A DNA stretch of 64,000 bases from Corynebacterium glyciniphilum AJ 3170 (GTDB lineage: Bacteria > Actinomycetota > Actinomycetes > Mycobacteriales > Mycobacteriaceae). Below the pieces are notes generated by a model. The model did no database searches. It saw only the letters and a program-made list of their open reading frames with translations, and was not told the origin of the DNA. Position 1 is the first letter of the stretch. Every line of letters starts with the position of its first letter. Made by a program: the position numbers and the translations under genes. Below are positions 24,751 to 33,452 of this stretch, in pieces. The stretch is taken from assembly GCF_000626675.1 (NCBI RefSeq), contig NZ_CP006842.1, positions 3,038,001 through 3,102,000 of the forward strand. The letters are read 5' to 3'.

Positions 24751-24798
24751 CCCGGCCCATTGTTGGTTTAGATACTCTGAAACCGACAATGCCCCGGG
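24751..24798. other. Long imperfect hairpin after the secreted-protein gene
   Basis: CATTGTTGGTTT (24758-24769) and AAACCGACAATG (24780-24791) pair with one mismatch around a 10-base loop, and CCCGG/CCGGG (24751-24755, 24794-24798) extend the stem. It sits 28 bases after the secreted protein's stop. It may be a terminator or a structured RNA; no T-tract follows. Confidence 0.5.
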
Positions 24799-25051
24799 GT
24801 CCGGTGGCCAGCCGGGAGAAAGGGGCGTGAGCATGTCTCCGATCAGCGCAAAGAACCCTTCCACCAGGCGCCGCCGATCCTGTATTCTGACCTCGGTGAT
24901 TCAACCCACCGCACGCACTTCCACGTGAAGACCACGTGAATCATTGCGGAGAGACCTGGCCAGCCCAGGACATGTCCGGATGGGGTGTGGCGCACAGAAC
25001 CGCCGACTTCATGCCGCCGATGCCTGCCATCGGTTGAGGAAAGGACACGAC

Positions 25052-25405
25052 ATGTCATCGAAAGACGAGAAGAATCTCTCCCGGGTGCTCGACAAGATCG
25101 CCGCAATGGACGAGCCCCGCCGCTCCGTGATGCAGCAGGTGCACGACATCATCATGGCCGCAGCACCCGACCTGAAGCCCAGGATCTGGTACGGGATGCC
25201 GGCCTACGCCGCCTCTGCGAGCGCCCCGGCGCTGGTGACGCTGCGCAATGACGAGCGCCTCAACCTCGCGCTCACCGAGAAGGTCGCCCTCCGACCAGCA
25301 GGCGGCACGGACGGGACGCTGATGCCGGCCGCCTGGTACTTCGAGAGCATCGACAAGGACGCCGAACAGCGCATCGCTGCCATCGTGCGCTCCGCCGTCG
25401 CCTGA
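25052..25405 (+). CDS. DUF1801-like protein
   Basis: A 117-residue soluble protein with the DUF1801/YdhG pattern: an N-terminal helix pair (VLDKIAAMDEPRRSVMQQVHDII) followed by PRIWYGMPAYAA and a strand-rich core. GAGGAAAGG lies upstream of the ATG. Its TGA at 25403-25405 directly abuts the stop of the convergent permease gene (TGATCA), leaving no intergenic DNA or terminator. Function unknown. Confidence 0.8.
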   Translation: MSSKDEKNLSRVLDKIAAMDEPRRSVMQQVHDIIMAAAPDLKPRIWYGMPAYAASASAPALVTLRNDERLNLALTEKVALRPAGGTDGTLMPAAWYFESIDKDAEQRIAAIVRSAVA

Positions 25406-26089
25406 TCACCCGTCCCGCCGGTGCATCACCACGGCGGCGATCACTCCGGCAACCAGGATCCAGCCGAGCAGGACCAGCGCTCCTGTGACCGGGCCCAGCA
25501 CCGCATCGGGTTGCGAACGGTACAGCAGACCACCGGCCTCACCGGGCAGCCACCGTGCATGCTCGGTGACCGCGGCGATCATCGGCGGGAACACGACCAC
25601 CACCCCCAGCAACCCGACCAGCGCCGGGATCATGTACCTGACGGACACCGTGACGAGGTGGGAGAACACCCCGATCAGGACGAGGTAGACTGCGGCGCCG
25701 AGCAGGCGGGACGCGTCGTCACCGGAGGAACTGCTGCCGGCACCTCCCGACACCATCGCCATCAGCACACCGCTACCCACCGTCAGGATCACGGCGACCA
25801 CCACCACGATGCTCGCAGCGAGTGTCTTGCCGAGCAGCAGCCGACCGCGATGAGGTTCCGCTGCCAGAGTGGTCCGGAACTGACTCCCGGCGTACTCGTG
25901 CGCGCTCGGCAGGATCCCCAGCAGAATGACGCCGACCTGCATGAAAGGAATGATCTGCAGCACCGGCATGTCCTCGGACGGCCCTCCCAGAGCCGCGGTG
26001 AAGACTACGGTGAAGGCTGCTGTCGCCACGATGGTCAGGGCGACCGCGGGAAGGGTGCGCAGTTTCTGAAGTTCCGCTGCAGTGGTCAT
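25406..26089 (-). CDS. ABC transporter permease (ABC-2 type), second subunit
   Basis: A 227-residue integral protein with about six hydrophobic helices. The cytoplasmic loop EYAGSQFRTTLAAEPHRGRLLLGKTLA is the ABC-2 coupling region. It ends HRRDG, like the partner permease (ERRDG), suggesting duplication. It follows the partner by 3 bp in an ATPase-permease-permease operon, divergent from a two-component system that likely controls it. The exported substrate is unknown. Confidence 0.85.
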   Translation of the reverse strand: MTTAAELQKLRTLPAVALTIVATAAFTVVFTAALGGPSEDMPVLQIIPFMQVGVILLGILPSAHEYAGSQFRTTLAAEPHRGRLLLGKTLAASIVVVVAVILTVGSGVLMAMVSGGAGSSSSGDDASRLLGAAVYLVLIGVFSHLVTVSVRYMIPALVGLLGVVVVFPPMIAAVTEHARWLPGEAGGLLYRSQPDAVLGPVTGALVLLGWILVAGVIAAVVMHRRDG

Positions 26090-26092
26090 CGC

Positions 26093-26902
26093 TCACCCGT
26101 CCCGTCGTTCGAAGACAACGCTGGCAATGACAAGCAGCACCAGCGTCCACACCAGCATGACCACCGCGCCGGGGAGAGGATCCAGGCCTCCGTCTGCGCC
26201 GTCGATGCCGAAGAGGTTGCGTCCGGCCATGTCCGGTAACCAGTTCGCCACCTCGGTTACCTGGCTCAGCAGGAAGGTCACCGACACCAGAGAACTGTTG
26301 GCGATGAACACGACCAGGGGGATCACCCCGCTGCGGGTCAGGACGGTGACGGCGAAGGCGATCAGTCCCATGCACGCCCAGTAGAGCGTCGCGCCGCCGG
26401 AGCGAAGCAGAGCGTCGGACAGAGACACACTTTCCTCGGCGACGGACCCTGTCGCCACCCAGGCTGCCCCCACCGACAACGGGATCGTCACCACGGCAGT
26501 CGCGATGACGAGAGCCAGGACGCTGAGAATCTTGGCGACCAACAGCGTCACACGGTGCGGCGACGAGAGCAGGGTCGTCGCGATCTGGCGTCCTCCACCG
26601 GACTCGGCACGGTCAGCGGTGTACTCGCTGCCGATCACGACGACACCGATGACCAACGCACCGAGGACACCGGTGATCGGCACCGCTGTGAAGCCGGACT
26701 CGAACGGCGAGGTAGGCGACGAACCGGAGATCAGGTCCGACTGTCCGGAGTCCACGGCGCCTCGCACGCTGACAGCGTTGAGGACGGCCAGCGCCACCGA
26801 GCCCACCACGGTCACCGCCGCTCCGGCCCAGACCGCGGGCAGTGTGGCGGCCTTGTGCAGTTCTGCGCCGACGGTACCGACGATGTTGTTCACTCCGGTC
26901 AT
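26093..26902 (-). CDS. ABC transporter permease (ABC-2 type), first subunit
   Basis: A 269-residue protein with about six membrane helices. The coupling loop GSEYTADRAESGGGRQIATTL then SSPHRVTLLVAKIL matches ABC-2 permeases such as those in antibiotic self-protection or lantibiotic immunity. Its start overlaps the ATPase stop (ATGA), so the two are translated together. It pairs with the 25406-26089 permease to make a heterodimeric channel. Confidence 0.87.
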   Translation of the reverse strand: MTGVNNIVGTVGAELHKAATLPAVWAGAAVTVVGSVALAVLNAVSVRGAVDSGQSDLISGSSPTSPFESGFTAVPITGVLGALVIGVVVIGSEYTADRAESGGGRQIATTLLSSPHRVTLLVAKILSVLALVIATAVVTIPLSVGAAWVATGSVAEESVSLSDALLRSGGATLYWACMGLIAFAVTVLTRSGVIPLVVFIANSSLVSVTFLLSQVTEVANWLPDMAGRNLFGIDGADGGLDPLPGAVVMLVWTLVLLVIASVVFERRDG

Positions 26903-27618
26903 CGTCCTGCCCCCGTCCCACCGGTCAGGTCGAAGAAGGCGTCCTCCAGCGTGGGGTATCCGCGGGTGACGTCCTCCACCGAGCCGGCGGCGACGATTCG
27001 GCCTCCGGTGATGACGACGAGATCATCGGCGATCTCCGCAACTTCGCCCATCAGGTGGCTGGAGAGAAGGACGGTGCCCCCGGCGTCCGCGTGCTCGCGC
27101 AGCAACCGGCGCAGCCACCGGATCCCTTCCGGGTCGAGGCCGTTGACCGGTTCGTCGAGGATCAGCACGTCTGGTTTTCCCAGTAGTGCTGTCGCCAGGC
27201 CGAGCCGTTGCCCCATTCCCAGGGAGAACCGGCCTACCCGGGTACGTGCGGCGTCGCTCAGGCCGACGGCCTCGAGGACCTCGTCCACCCTGCTGCGCGG
27301 TATTCCGTTGCTGCGGGCGACCCAGGCCAGGTGGTTACGGGCCGTGCGGGAACGGTGGGCGCCGGAGCCGTCCAGAAGGGAGCCGACGTGGGTGACGGGA
27401 CGGTCCAGTGTCGGGTACCGGTGTCCGCCGATGAGTGCGGTACCGGAGGACGCCCGGTCGATGCCCAGCAGAATGCGCAGTGTGGACGACTTCCCCGCAC
27501 CGTTCGGGCCCAGAAAGCCGGTCACGGTACCGGGCCTGGCATGGAAGGAGACGTCGTCGAGGATGGTCCGGTTCCCTCGCGTCTTCGTGAGATTCTCAAT
27601 ACTGATCATGACGCTCAT
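26899..27618 (-). CDS. ABC transporter ATP-binding protein
   Basis: A 239-residue DrrA/BcrA-type ATPase. Walker A is GPNGAGKSS, the signature motif reads FSLGMGQRLGLA (a variant of LSGGQ), Walker B is VLILDEPVNGLD, and the switch His is in LLSSHLMGEV. The single ATPase serves both permeases. It is first in the operon and divergent from the histidine kinase gene, with the promoters in the 126-bp gap. A role in resistance or export of an envelope-active compound is inferred. Confidence 0.92.
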   Translation of the reverse strand: MSVMISIENLTKTRGNRTILDDVSFHARPGTVTGFLGPNGAGKSSTLRILLGIDRASSGTALIGGHRYPTLDRPVTHVGSLLDGSGAHRSRTARNHLAWVARSNGIPRSRVDEVLEAVGLSDAARTRVGRFSLGMGQRLGLATALLGKPDVLILDEPVNGLDPEGIRWLRRLLREHADAGGTVLLSSHLMGEVAEIADDLVVITGGRIVAAGSVEDVTRGYPTLEDAFFDLTGGTGAGR

Positions 27619-27744
27619 CCAATCCGGTTCACCCGCCGGTGGTCATCGGTCCGGGGACCGGACTTCGAGCCGGCGTCGTGGACGGTGGTCCCTCGTACCG
27701 TGGTCCGATGTGGACGTCGCCTGCGGCAGATAAACTCCGGAGTT

Positions 27745-28623
27745 ATGCACGATGACCGGCCGACCTGGCATTCACGGACCTGGCTCGCCGCGACGGTCGC
27801 CATCACCGTGGTGCTGTGCGCGGTGCTGGCGATCGGCGTCGACAGTCCCGTCGCGGCGTGGGCTGCGGTGCTGACGGCAGTCGGGATCAGTATGGCGCTG
27901 GCCGTCGGCGCGGCGCTCAAGGCCCGCTCGGAACGACGCCACTACGAGGCTGACCTGGAGCAGTGGGCGGCGGAGAAGGCCACGCAGAATGAACGGCTCC
28001 GCATCGCCGGCGACCTGCATGACCTGGTATCCCACGGTCTCGGCCTGATCACCGTCCGCGCTGCGGCAGCATCCGGGGCCTCGGGCCCGCACGGCGATGC
28101 GGAACGTCGGGCTGCGCTGGCTGATATCGAGACCGCGGGACGGGAGACGACGACGGAGCTGCGCCGCATGCTCACCGTCCTGCGCTCTCCTGGCGGGGCC
28201 GCGCAGGACGCTCCCCTGCGCCCGGCGGAGACGATCGATGATCTTCCGGCGATTGTGTCGTCGGCGGTGAACGCGGGTGTCCCGGCCGAACTACGGGTCG
28301 GCGAGCTCGACCACGTCTCCCCCGGTGTCCAGGTCGCGGTGTGTGCAACGGTGCGGGAGGCGCTGGCAAACGTCCTGCGCCATGCCGGACCGGCCCGCGC
28401 GCTGGTTGAGGTGGGACGGGACGGCGAAGACCTACTCGTCACCGTCACAGATTCCGGGGCGGTCGCCGGTCACCGTCCGCAGCCTGGGGCAGGGCACGGG
28501 CTGTCCGCGTTGCGTCAGCGTGCCGAAGGACTGGGAGGAAGGCTGGCGACGTTCCGGGACGGTGAGGGATTCCGTGGTGGTTTCCGGCTCTGCGTCCGGT
28601 TTCCGGACGGTGACCTCCGATGA
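27745..28623 (+). CDS. Sensor histidine kinase (NarL-type partner)
   Basis: A 292-residue kinase. Two adjacent N-terminal helices (TWLAATVAITVVLCAVLAIG; WAAVLTAVGISMALAVG) leave almost no outside loop, so sensing probably occurs in or through the membrane, as in intramembrane-sensing kinases beside ABC exporters. The phosphoacceptor box is DLHDLVSHGLGL, and the ATP-binding domain has EALANVLRHA and GHGLSALRQRAEGLGG. ATG 27745 has GGAG close upstream. Its stop overlaps the response regulator start (ATGA). Confidence 0.87.
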   Translation: MHDDRPTWHSRTWLAATVAITVVLCAVLAIGVDSPVAAWAAVLTAVGISMALAVGAALKARSERRHYEADLEQWAAEKATQNERLRIAGDLHDLVSHGLGLITVRAAAASGASGPHGDAERRAALADIETAGRETTTELRRMLTVLRSPGGAAQDAPLRPAETIDDLPAIVSSAVNAGVPAELRVGELDHVSPGVQVAVCATVREALANVLRHAGPARALVEVGRDGEDLLVTVTDSGAVAGHRPQPGAGHGLSALRQRAEGLGGRLATFRDGEGFRGGFRLCVRFPDGDLR

Positions 28624-29282
28624 TCCGGGTCCTGGTGGTGGACGATCAACCGTTGCTACGGCACAGCCTGGGGCTCATCATCGACGGTGCGGAAGGGTTG
28701 TCGACCGTGGGCGACGCCGGTACCGGCGAGGACGCGGTACGCCAGGCCCGCGCACTCGTGCCCGATGTGATTCTGATGGACATCCGGATGCCCGGTGGGG
28801 ACGGCCTGGACGCTACGCGGCAGATCACGGCGGATCCGGCGCTCACCGACACGCGGGTGATCGTGCTGAGCATGTTCGACCTGGACGAGTACGTCCATGA
28901 GGCCCTGCGCGCGGGCGCCAGCGGCTTTCTTCTCAAGGACGCCCGGCCAGAGCAGTTGGTCGATGCCGTGCGGCGGACCTATGACGGGGAGTCGCTGTTC
29001 GCTCCGGCGATCCTGTCCCGGCTGGTAGAGCACTACGTGCACGCACCCAGGACGGCCCCGAGTGACGGGCAGCCTCCGGCTCTGCACCGGGTGACCGCGC
29101 GGGAGACCGAGGTGCTCACTCTGGTGGCACGAGGATTGTCGAACACCGAAATCGCAGCGGCGCTGACGATTTCCATGCGCACCGTGAAGACGCACATCGG
29201 TAATCTGCTGGCCAAGCTGGATGCCCGGGATCGCGCGCAGCTGGTGATCGCAGCCTACGAGGCGGGGGTCGCGGGCGGGTAG
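28620..29282 (+). CDS. NarL/LuxR-family response regulator
   Basis: A 220-residue regulator. The receiver domain has the acidic pair (VVDDQ), the phosphorylated Asp in VILMDIRMPGG and Lys in FLLKDARPE. The C-terminal LuxR HTH reads LTLVARGLSNTEIAAALTIS followed by TVKTHIGNLLAKL. It is coupled to the kinase at 27745 and likely controls the divergent ABC transporter operon. Confidence 0.92.
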   Translation: MIRVLVVDDQPLLRHSLGLIIDGAEGLSTVGDAGTGEDAVRQARALVPDVILMDIRMPGGDGLDATRQITADPALTDTRVIVLSMFDLDEYVHEALRAGASGFLLKDARPEQLVDAVRRTYDGESLFAPAILSRLVEHYVHAPRTAPSDGQPPALHRVTARETEVLTLVARGLSNTEIAAALTISMRTVKTHIGNLLAKLDARDRAQLVIAAYEAGVAGG

Positions 29283-29372
29283 ACCCGGCTCTCAGTGGCT
29301 CTGCCGACGCCGAATGCCGCGTGAGATAGTGCTCTTCCTCCGGTTCCCCTGACGACAATCAGTGTCAACAGG

Positions 29373-29388
29373 TACGGTAAACACCGTA
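29373..29388. promoter_or_regulatory. Candidate operator upstream of the acyl-CoA ligase gene
   Basis: TACGGT-AAAC-ACCGTA is a perfect 6-bp inverted repeat with a 4-base spacer, 50 bp before the ATG at 29438. No dedicated regulator gene lies beside it, so a global lipid regulator could act here. Confidence 0.45.
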
Positions 29389-29437
29389 AACCCTCTCCTT
29401 TTATAAACAAACCGGCCGCAGGCCCCGGAGGAACACC

Positions 29438-31174
29438 ATGAGCGCAGCTCGTCCCGCCGTCACCCTCAACCAACTGCCCGTCCTCGCAAAGGGAACACTC
29501 CCGCTGTTCAAGTCCGGGGTTCTCGGCCCCATGTCACCGGCCGCCATGGGCAAGGCCCTCAAGTACATCTACCAGTGGGAGTTCCTGCCCACCGGCCTCC
29601 TCGCCCTCGGCGCAGCACGCGACCCCCACCACACGGCCATCGTCGACGACGCCGGTTCCATCACCTACGCGGAGCTGCACAACCAGACCAACCTGCTGGC
29701 GAAGGCCCTTCACCGTACCGGAGTGCGAGAGCGCGACCGGATCGGCATCCTCTCCCGGAACCACCGCGGCTTCATCATGGCCCTGTGCGCGCACGGGCGC
29801 CTGGGCACCGATGTCGTCCTGCTCAACACCGGGGCGTCAGCACACCAGACACGCGCGGTCATCAAGGAGCAGAAGCTCGACCTGCTCTTCATCGACGAAG
29901 AGTTCATTCCCCTGCTGCCCGCGGAGTTCGACGAGTGCCCGGTGATCGTCAACTGGGAGGAGAACCACACCACCGCAGCGCGTGTCCCTGACGACCACCA
30001 GTACGACGACGTCGAGTATGCGAACAACGTCGCCGAGGCGACGAACTCCGACGACCATGCGACCAGGAACCCGGACTGGCCGACCCTGACCGAGGTGCTG
30101 CGGTCCGCGTCCCACGAGCACAAGATCCCGGCACGCCCACGCCGCGGGCGCACGATCATCCTCACCTCGGGCACGACCGGAACACCGAAAGGCGCACGAC
30201 GACCAGAACCCCGGACCTACCTGCCGGCGTCGTCGATCATGTCCCGGATCCCGCTGAGGCACCACCGCGGGTACTACATCGCAGCGCCGATGTTCCATAC
30301 CTGGGGTTTCGCACAGATCCAGCTCGGCCTCGCGTTGCGCAGCACCCTGATACTCCAGCGCCGGTTCTCCCCGACCGCAGCGGTGAAACTGATCGAGGCG
30401 AACCGGCCCCATGCGATCGCGATCGTGCCGACGATGTTGCGCCGCCTGCTGACCGCCGTGCCCGATGATTTCGATCCGGGGACCCAGGTCATCACCGCCT
30501 GTGGTGAAGCTCTGCCCCCAGCGGTGATTGAGGAAAGCAACGAGAAGTTCGGCGGAATCCTCTACAACCTCTACGGTTCCACCGAGGTCAGCTGGGCATC
30601 CATCGCCAGGCCGGAGGAGCTGGCCGAGCACCCGACCACCGCCGGAAAGCCTCCGATGGCCACCGTCCTGAAGATCTTCGACGACGACGGCCAGGAACTG
30701 CCGGAGGGAGAGATCGGGCGCATCTTCGTCGGCAACGACATGTTGTTCGAGGGCTACACCCGCCCCGGCGTAGACAAGGAGACTGTTCAGGGACTTGTTG
30801 CTACCGGTGACCTGGGCTACTACAAGGACGGTCTGCTCTACATCGCCGGACGTAGCGACGACATGATCGTGTCGGGCGGCGAGAACGTCTTCCCGCAGGA
30901 GACCGAGGACATCCTCTCCAGCATGGACGGTGTCGAGGAAGTTCACGTGCACGGCGTTGATGACGATGACTTCGGCCAGTCCCTCTGCGCGTACGTCGTC
31001 CTCAAGAGCGGCACGGACGAAGAGGAATTCACGGGACGCGCCAAGGCGGCCGTCAAGGACAAGCTCGCCCGCCACAACGTTCCCCGCAACTACGTCTTCA
31101 TGGACGAGCTGCCCCGCAACGCCGTCGGCAAGGTCGTCCCCCGCGAGCTGCCGGATCTCGACGGGGAGAAGTAG
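29438..31174 (+). CDS. Long-chain acyl-CoA ligase (FadD-like)
   Basis: A 578-residue ANL-superfamily ligase. The AMP-binding P-loop is ILTSGTTGTPKGARR, followed by NLYGSTE, VATGDLGYYKDG and the hinge GRSDDMIVSGGENVFPQ. The C-terminal catalytic Lys lies in RNAVGKVVPRELP. The N-terminal ~55 residues form an extra segment seen in mycobacterial FadD2/FadD12-like proteins. CGGAGGAA precedes the ATG. It is monocistronic with a candidate operator upstream. It would activate fatty acids for beta-oxidation or lipid synthesis. Confidence 0.93.
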   Translation: MSAARPAVTLNQLPVLAKGTLPLFKSGVLGPMSPAAMGKALKYIYQWEFLPTGLLALGAARDPHHTAIVDDAGSITYAELHNQTNLLAKALHRTGVRERDRIGILSRNHRGFIMALCAHGRLGTDVVLLNTGASAHQTRAVIKEQKLDLLFIDEEFIPLLPAEFDECPVIVNWEENHTTAARVPDDHQYDDVEYANNVAEATNSDDHATRNPDWPTLTEVLRSASHEHKIPARPRRGRTIILTSGTTGTPKGARRPEPRTYLPASSIMSRIPLRHHRGYYIAAPMFHTWGFAQIQLGLALRSTLILQRRFSPTAAVKLIEANRPHAIAIVPTMLRRLLTAVPDDFDPGTQVITACGEALPPAVIEESNEKFGGILYNLYGSTEVSWASIARPEELAEHPTTAGKPPMATVLKIFDDDGQELPEGEIGRIFVGNDMLFEGYTRPGVDKETVQGLVATGDLGYYKDGLLYIAGRSDDMIVSGGENVFPQETEDILSSMDGVEEVHVHGVDDDDFGQSLCAYVVLKSGTDEEEFTGRAKAAVKDKLARHNVPRNYVFMDELPRNAVGKVVPRELPDLDGEK

Positions 31175-31194
31175 CAGACAGGCTGACGCTCACA

Positions 31195-31443
31195 TCATCG
31201 ACCGCCTCGGTCCGTCACTTTATAGACTTCGCCATCCTGGTCATAGGTGGTCCACTGCCCCACTGCAACCCCCCGACGGAAGTAACCTGACCTTTTCACC
31301 GTTCCATCGATTCGATACCACTCCCAGTATCCTTCAGGCTCACCGTCGACGATCCTGCCCTTAGACCACCGGGTAGTGCCATTAGCATGGTACTTAATGG
31401 TAAAATCGTCGATGATCTCGGACTTCTTGTTCCCGCTAGCCAC
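31195..31443 (-). CDS. YwqK/MORN-variant family small protein
   Basis: An 82-residue protein of two to three MORN-like repeats: GTTRWSKGRIVDGEPEGYWE, then WYRIDGTVKRSGYF and VGQWTTYDQDGEVYKV. These strand-turn repeats match the family often annotated as YwqK antitoxins. No toxin partner is adjacent. The start is GTG 31443. The DNA from here to about 31.6 kb is richer in A and T than its neighbours, suggesting transfer. Confidence 0.7.
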   Translation of the reverse strand: MASGNKKSEIIDDFTIKYHANGTTRWSKGRIVDGEPEGYWEWYRIDGTVKRSGYFRRGVAVGQWTTYDQDGEVYKVTDRGGR

Positions 31444-31593
31444 GATGTGCCACTCTCCCTCGCTGCCCGGAGTTCCATATTTTCCCCAGGAAAGATGACT
31501 TATCTTAACGATCTACAAGGATGATACTGCGCTACTGGCTCACTGTATCGGTACTGGTACCACGCCGTAACGGGCCCCAGCACTCCGAAAAAT

Positions 31594-32439
31594 GTGCCGA
31601 CCCCAGGAATACACCATGACCTGTCCTTCGCGTCCTGCCCTTTCAGCGCGTACACCACCCCAGAGTTCTGGGATGATTCGCACATCTCCCGGCAGATGCT
31701 GGTCCAGCACCTCGACCCCGAAGCGCCGATGGCCTCCCGCGCCCACGCCACGATCGACCAGTCAGTCGCCTGGCTCATCCCCACACTCAACATCACTGAG
31801 GGATCACGCGTGCTGGACCTCGGATGTGGCCCCGGACTCTACGCCGAACGCCTGGCATGCCGCGGCATCAATGTGCTCGGCATCGACGTCTCCCACCGGG
31901 CCCTAGCTCACGCCCACCGCACTGCCGAGCGGGAGAACCTTCCCGTCACCCTGCGCCAGGGAGACTACCTCCGCGCGGAGCTGGGGACAGATCACGATTC
32001 GGCGATCCTGATCTACGAGGTCTACTGCGCTCTGAGCCCGGAACAACGAGCCCTCCTGCTGGACCGCGTATATGCAGCACTGCGTCCAGGCGGGAAGTTC
32101 CTGTTCGATGTCGCCAGCTCAGCGCGCTTCGACCATGTCACCGAACAGCACCACACGCGGGCCAATCTGATGGACGGGTTCTGGTCTGCCGAACCCTACA
32201 CCGGCACACACGACACCTGGACCTACCCCGAGATGCGGCTCGTGCTCGACCACCACACCATCCACACCCGCACGCAGGACCGCGAGTTCTGGAACTGGAT
32301 GCACTGCCTGACTCCCACGCAGGTCACCACCGAGCTGAGCACGGCAGGGTTCTCCACACCCGAGCTCTACGGCGACGTCACCGGCCGCGACTACCTTCCT
32401 ACGCTGCCCGGCTTCGCCGCGGTGACAGAATGCTCCTAG
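31594..32439 (+). CDS. Class I SAM-dependent methyltransferase
   Basis: A 281-residue methyltransferase. Motif I is VLDLGCGPGLYAERL, with the acidic residue of motif II in GIDVSHRALAHA and RQGDYLRAEL following. The N-terminal TTPEFWDDSHISRQMLVQHL matches small-molecule methyltransferases of this subgroup. GTG 31594 is used; the ribosome-binding site is poor. Acceptor substrate unknown. It precedes an arginase-like gene by 116 bp, so the two could share a transcript. Confidence 0.82.
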   Translation: MPTPGIHHDLSFASCPFSAYTTPEFWDDSHISRQMLVQHLDPEAPMASRAHATIDQSVAWLIPTLNITEGSRVLDLGCGPGLYAERLACRGINVLGIDVSHRALAHAHRTAERENLPVTLRQGDYLRAELGTDHDSAILIYEVYCALSPEQRALLLDRVYAALRPGGKFLFDVASSARFDHVTEQHHTRANLMDGFWSAEPYTGTHDTWTYPEMRLVLDHHTIHTRTQDREFWNWMHCLTPTQVTTELSTAGFSTPELYGDVTGRDYLPTLPGFAAVTECS

Positions 32440-32555
32440 GACGGCTGTCACCGAGGTTCTGCCAACGCCCCGTGGTGGCACTGTCACTATCCTCGGGAAA
32501 AAGTGTCGCCCATTCCCCACATGGGAGCAGCACCACAGCTAAGGAGGCCACCCCG

Positions 32556-33452
32556 ATGAGGACCACAGACAACACCAACCACGCCGCACAGACCCTTCGG
32601 CTGGTGTGGCCACAATGGCAGGGCGCAGGACGCGACAATGTATCAGAGCTACTTTCTGAGTTCCCGATCGGCACGGCGCGCCGCGGATATGAGTTCGGGT
32701 CCCGGATACTCGACGCAATCCTTCCCCGCCACAACGGACCAACCGAGATCGTCCCCGTCCCGGACCACGAAAGCGCTTCCACCGGGGGCATCGAATCGCG
32801 TCCTGAAATTCTGGCGTCCCTTGCCGCCGCGCGGGACGCCATCGCCCGTCATGATGCCGACCGGATCCTCACTCTGGGCGGGGAATGTTCGGTCAGCGTC
32901 GCCCCCTTCGCCGCGCTTTCCCAGCGCTACGGTGACGACCTGGCCGTGATCTGGATCGACTCCCACCCTGACACGGACACACCCATGACCGGCTACGACG
33001 GCTACCACGCCATGGCTGTCAGCATGCTTCTGGGACACGGTGACCCCGAGGCAACTGACATGTTGCCAACGACGGTGCCGGCGTCCCGCCTCGCACTCGT
33101 CGGCCTGCATGACTGGGTCGACGACGCTTACGCCAACGTCGGAGCCTGGCGTCTGCCAGTTTTCGGCCCCGAGGACCTCCGGGCCTCCAGCGCAGGTTTA
33201 GTGGACTGGCTGTCGTCAATCGGGGCGACGAAGGTCGCTATTCACCTCGATGTCGACGTCGTGGACAGCAACGAGGTTGCGCTCGGGTTGGGCCAGGTAC
33301 CCGGCGGACTGACACGTACTGACGTGCGTCGAATTGTCGAGGATCTTTCGCAGGCAGCGGACGTGGTCGGGCTGACGATCGCGGAGTTCATCCCACGCGA
33401 TGCACTGGCCCTCCACAACCTCGTTGACGGAATGCCGCTGATGGATCACTGA
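32556..33452 (+). CDS. Arginase/agmatinase/formimidoylglutamase family protein
   Basis: A 298-residue ureohydrolase-fold enzyme. The metal-binding segments are present in modified form: LTLGGECSVSV where arginases have GGDHS, IWIDSHPDTDTP for DAHxDxN, and HLDVDVVDSNEV for the SxDxDxxDP segment. The core Asp residues survive, but the first His ligand is a Cys. Such variants are common in actinobacteria and substrate is unknown; a guanidino compound is the likely class. AAGGAGG lies upstream of the ATG. Confidence 0.83.
   Translation: MRTTDNTNHAAQTLRLVWPQWQGAGRDNVSELLSEFPIGTARRGYEFGSRILDAILPRHNGPTEIVPVPDHESASTGGIESRPEILASLAAARDAIARHDADRILTLGGECSVSVAPFAALSQRYGDDLAVIWIDSHPDTDTPMTGYDGYHAMAVSMLLGHGDPEATDMLPTTVPASRLALVGLHDWVDDAYANVGAWRLPVFGPEDLRASSAGLVDWLSSIGATKVAIHLDVDVVDSNEVALGLGQVPGGLTRTDVRRIVEDLSQAADVVGLTIAEFIPRDALALHNLVDGMPLMDH

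Noticed and set aside
24827..24928. 33-residue Arg-rich frame with a fair ribosome-binding site
   Set aside because: Could be a leader peptide, but too short and unsupported; no linked downstream attenuator was seen.
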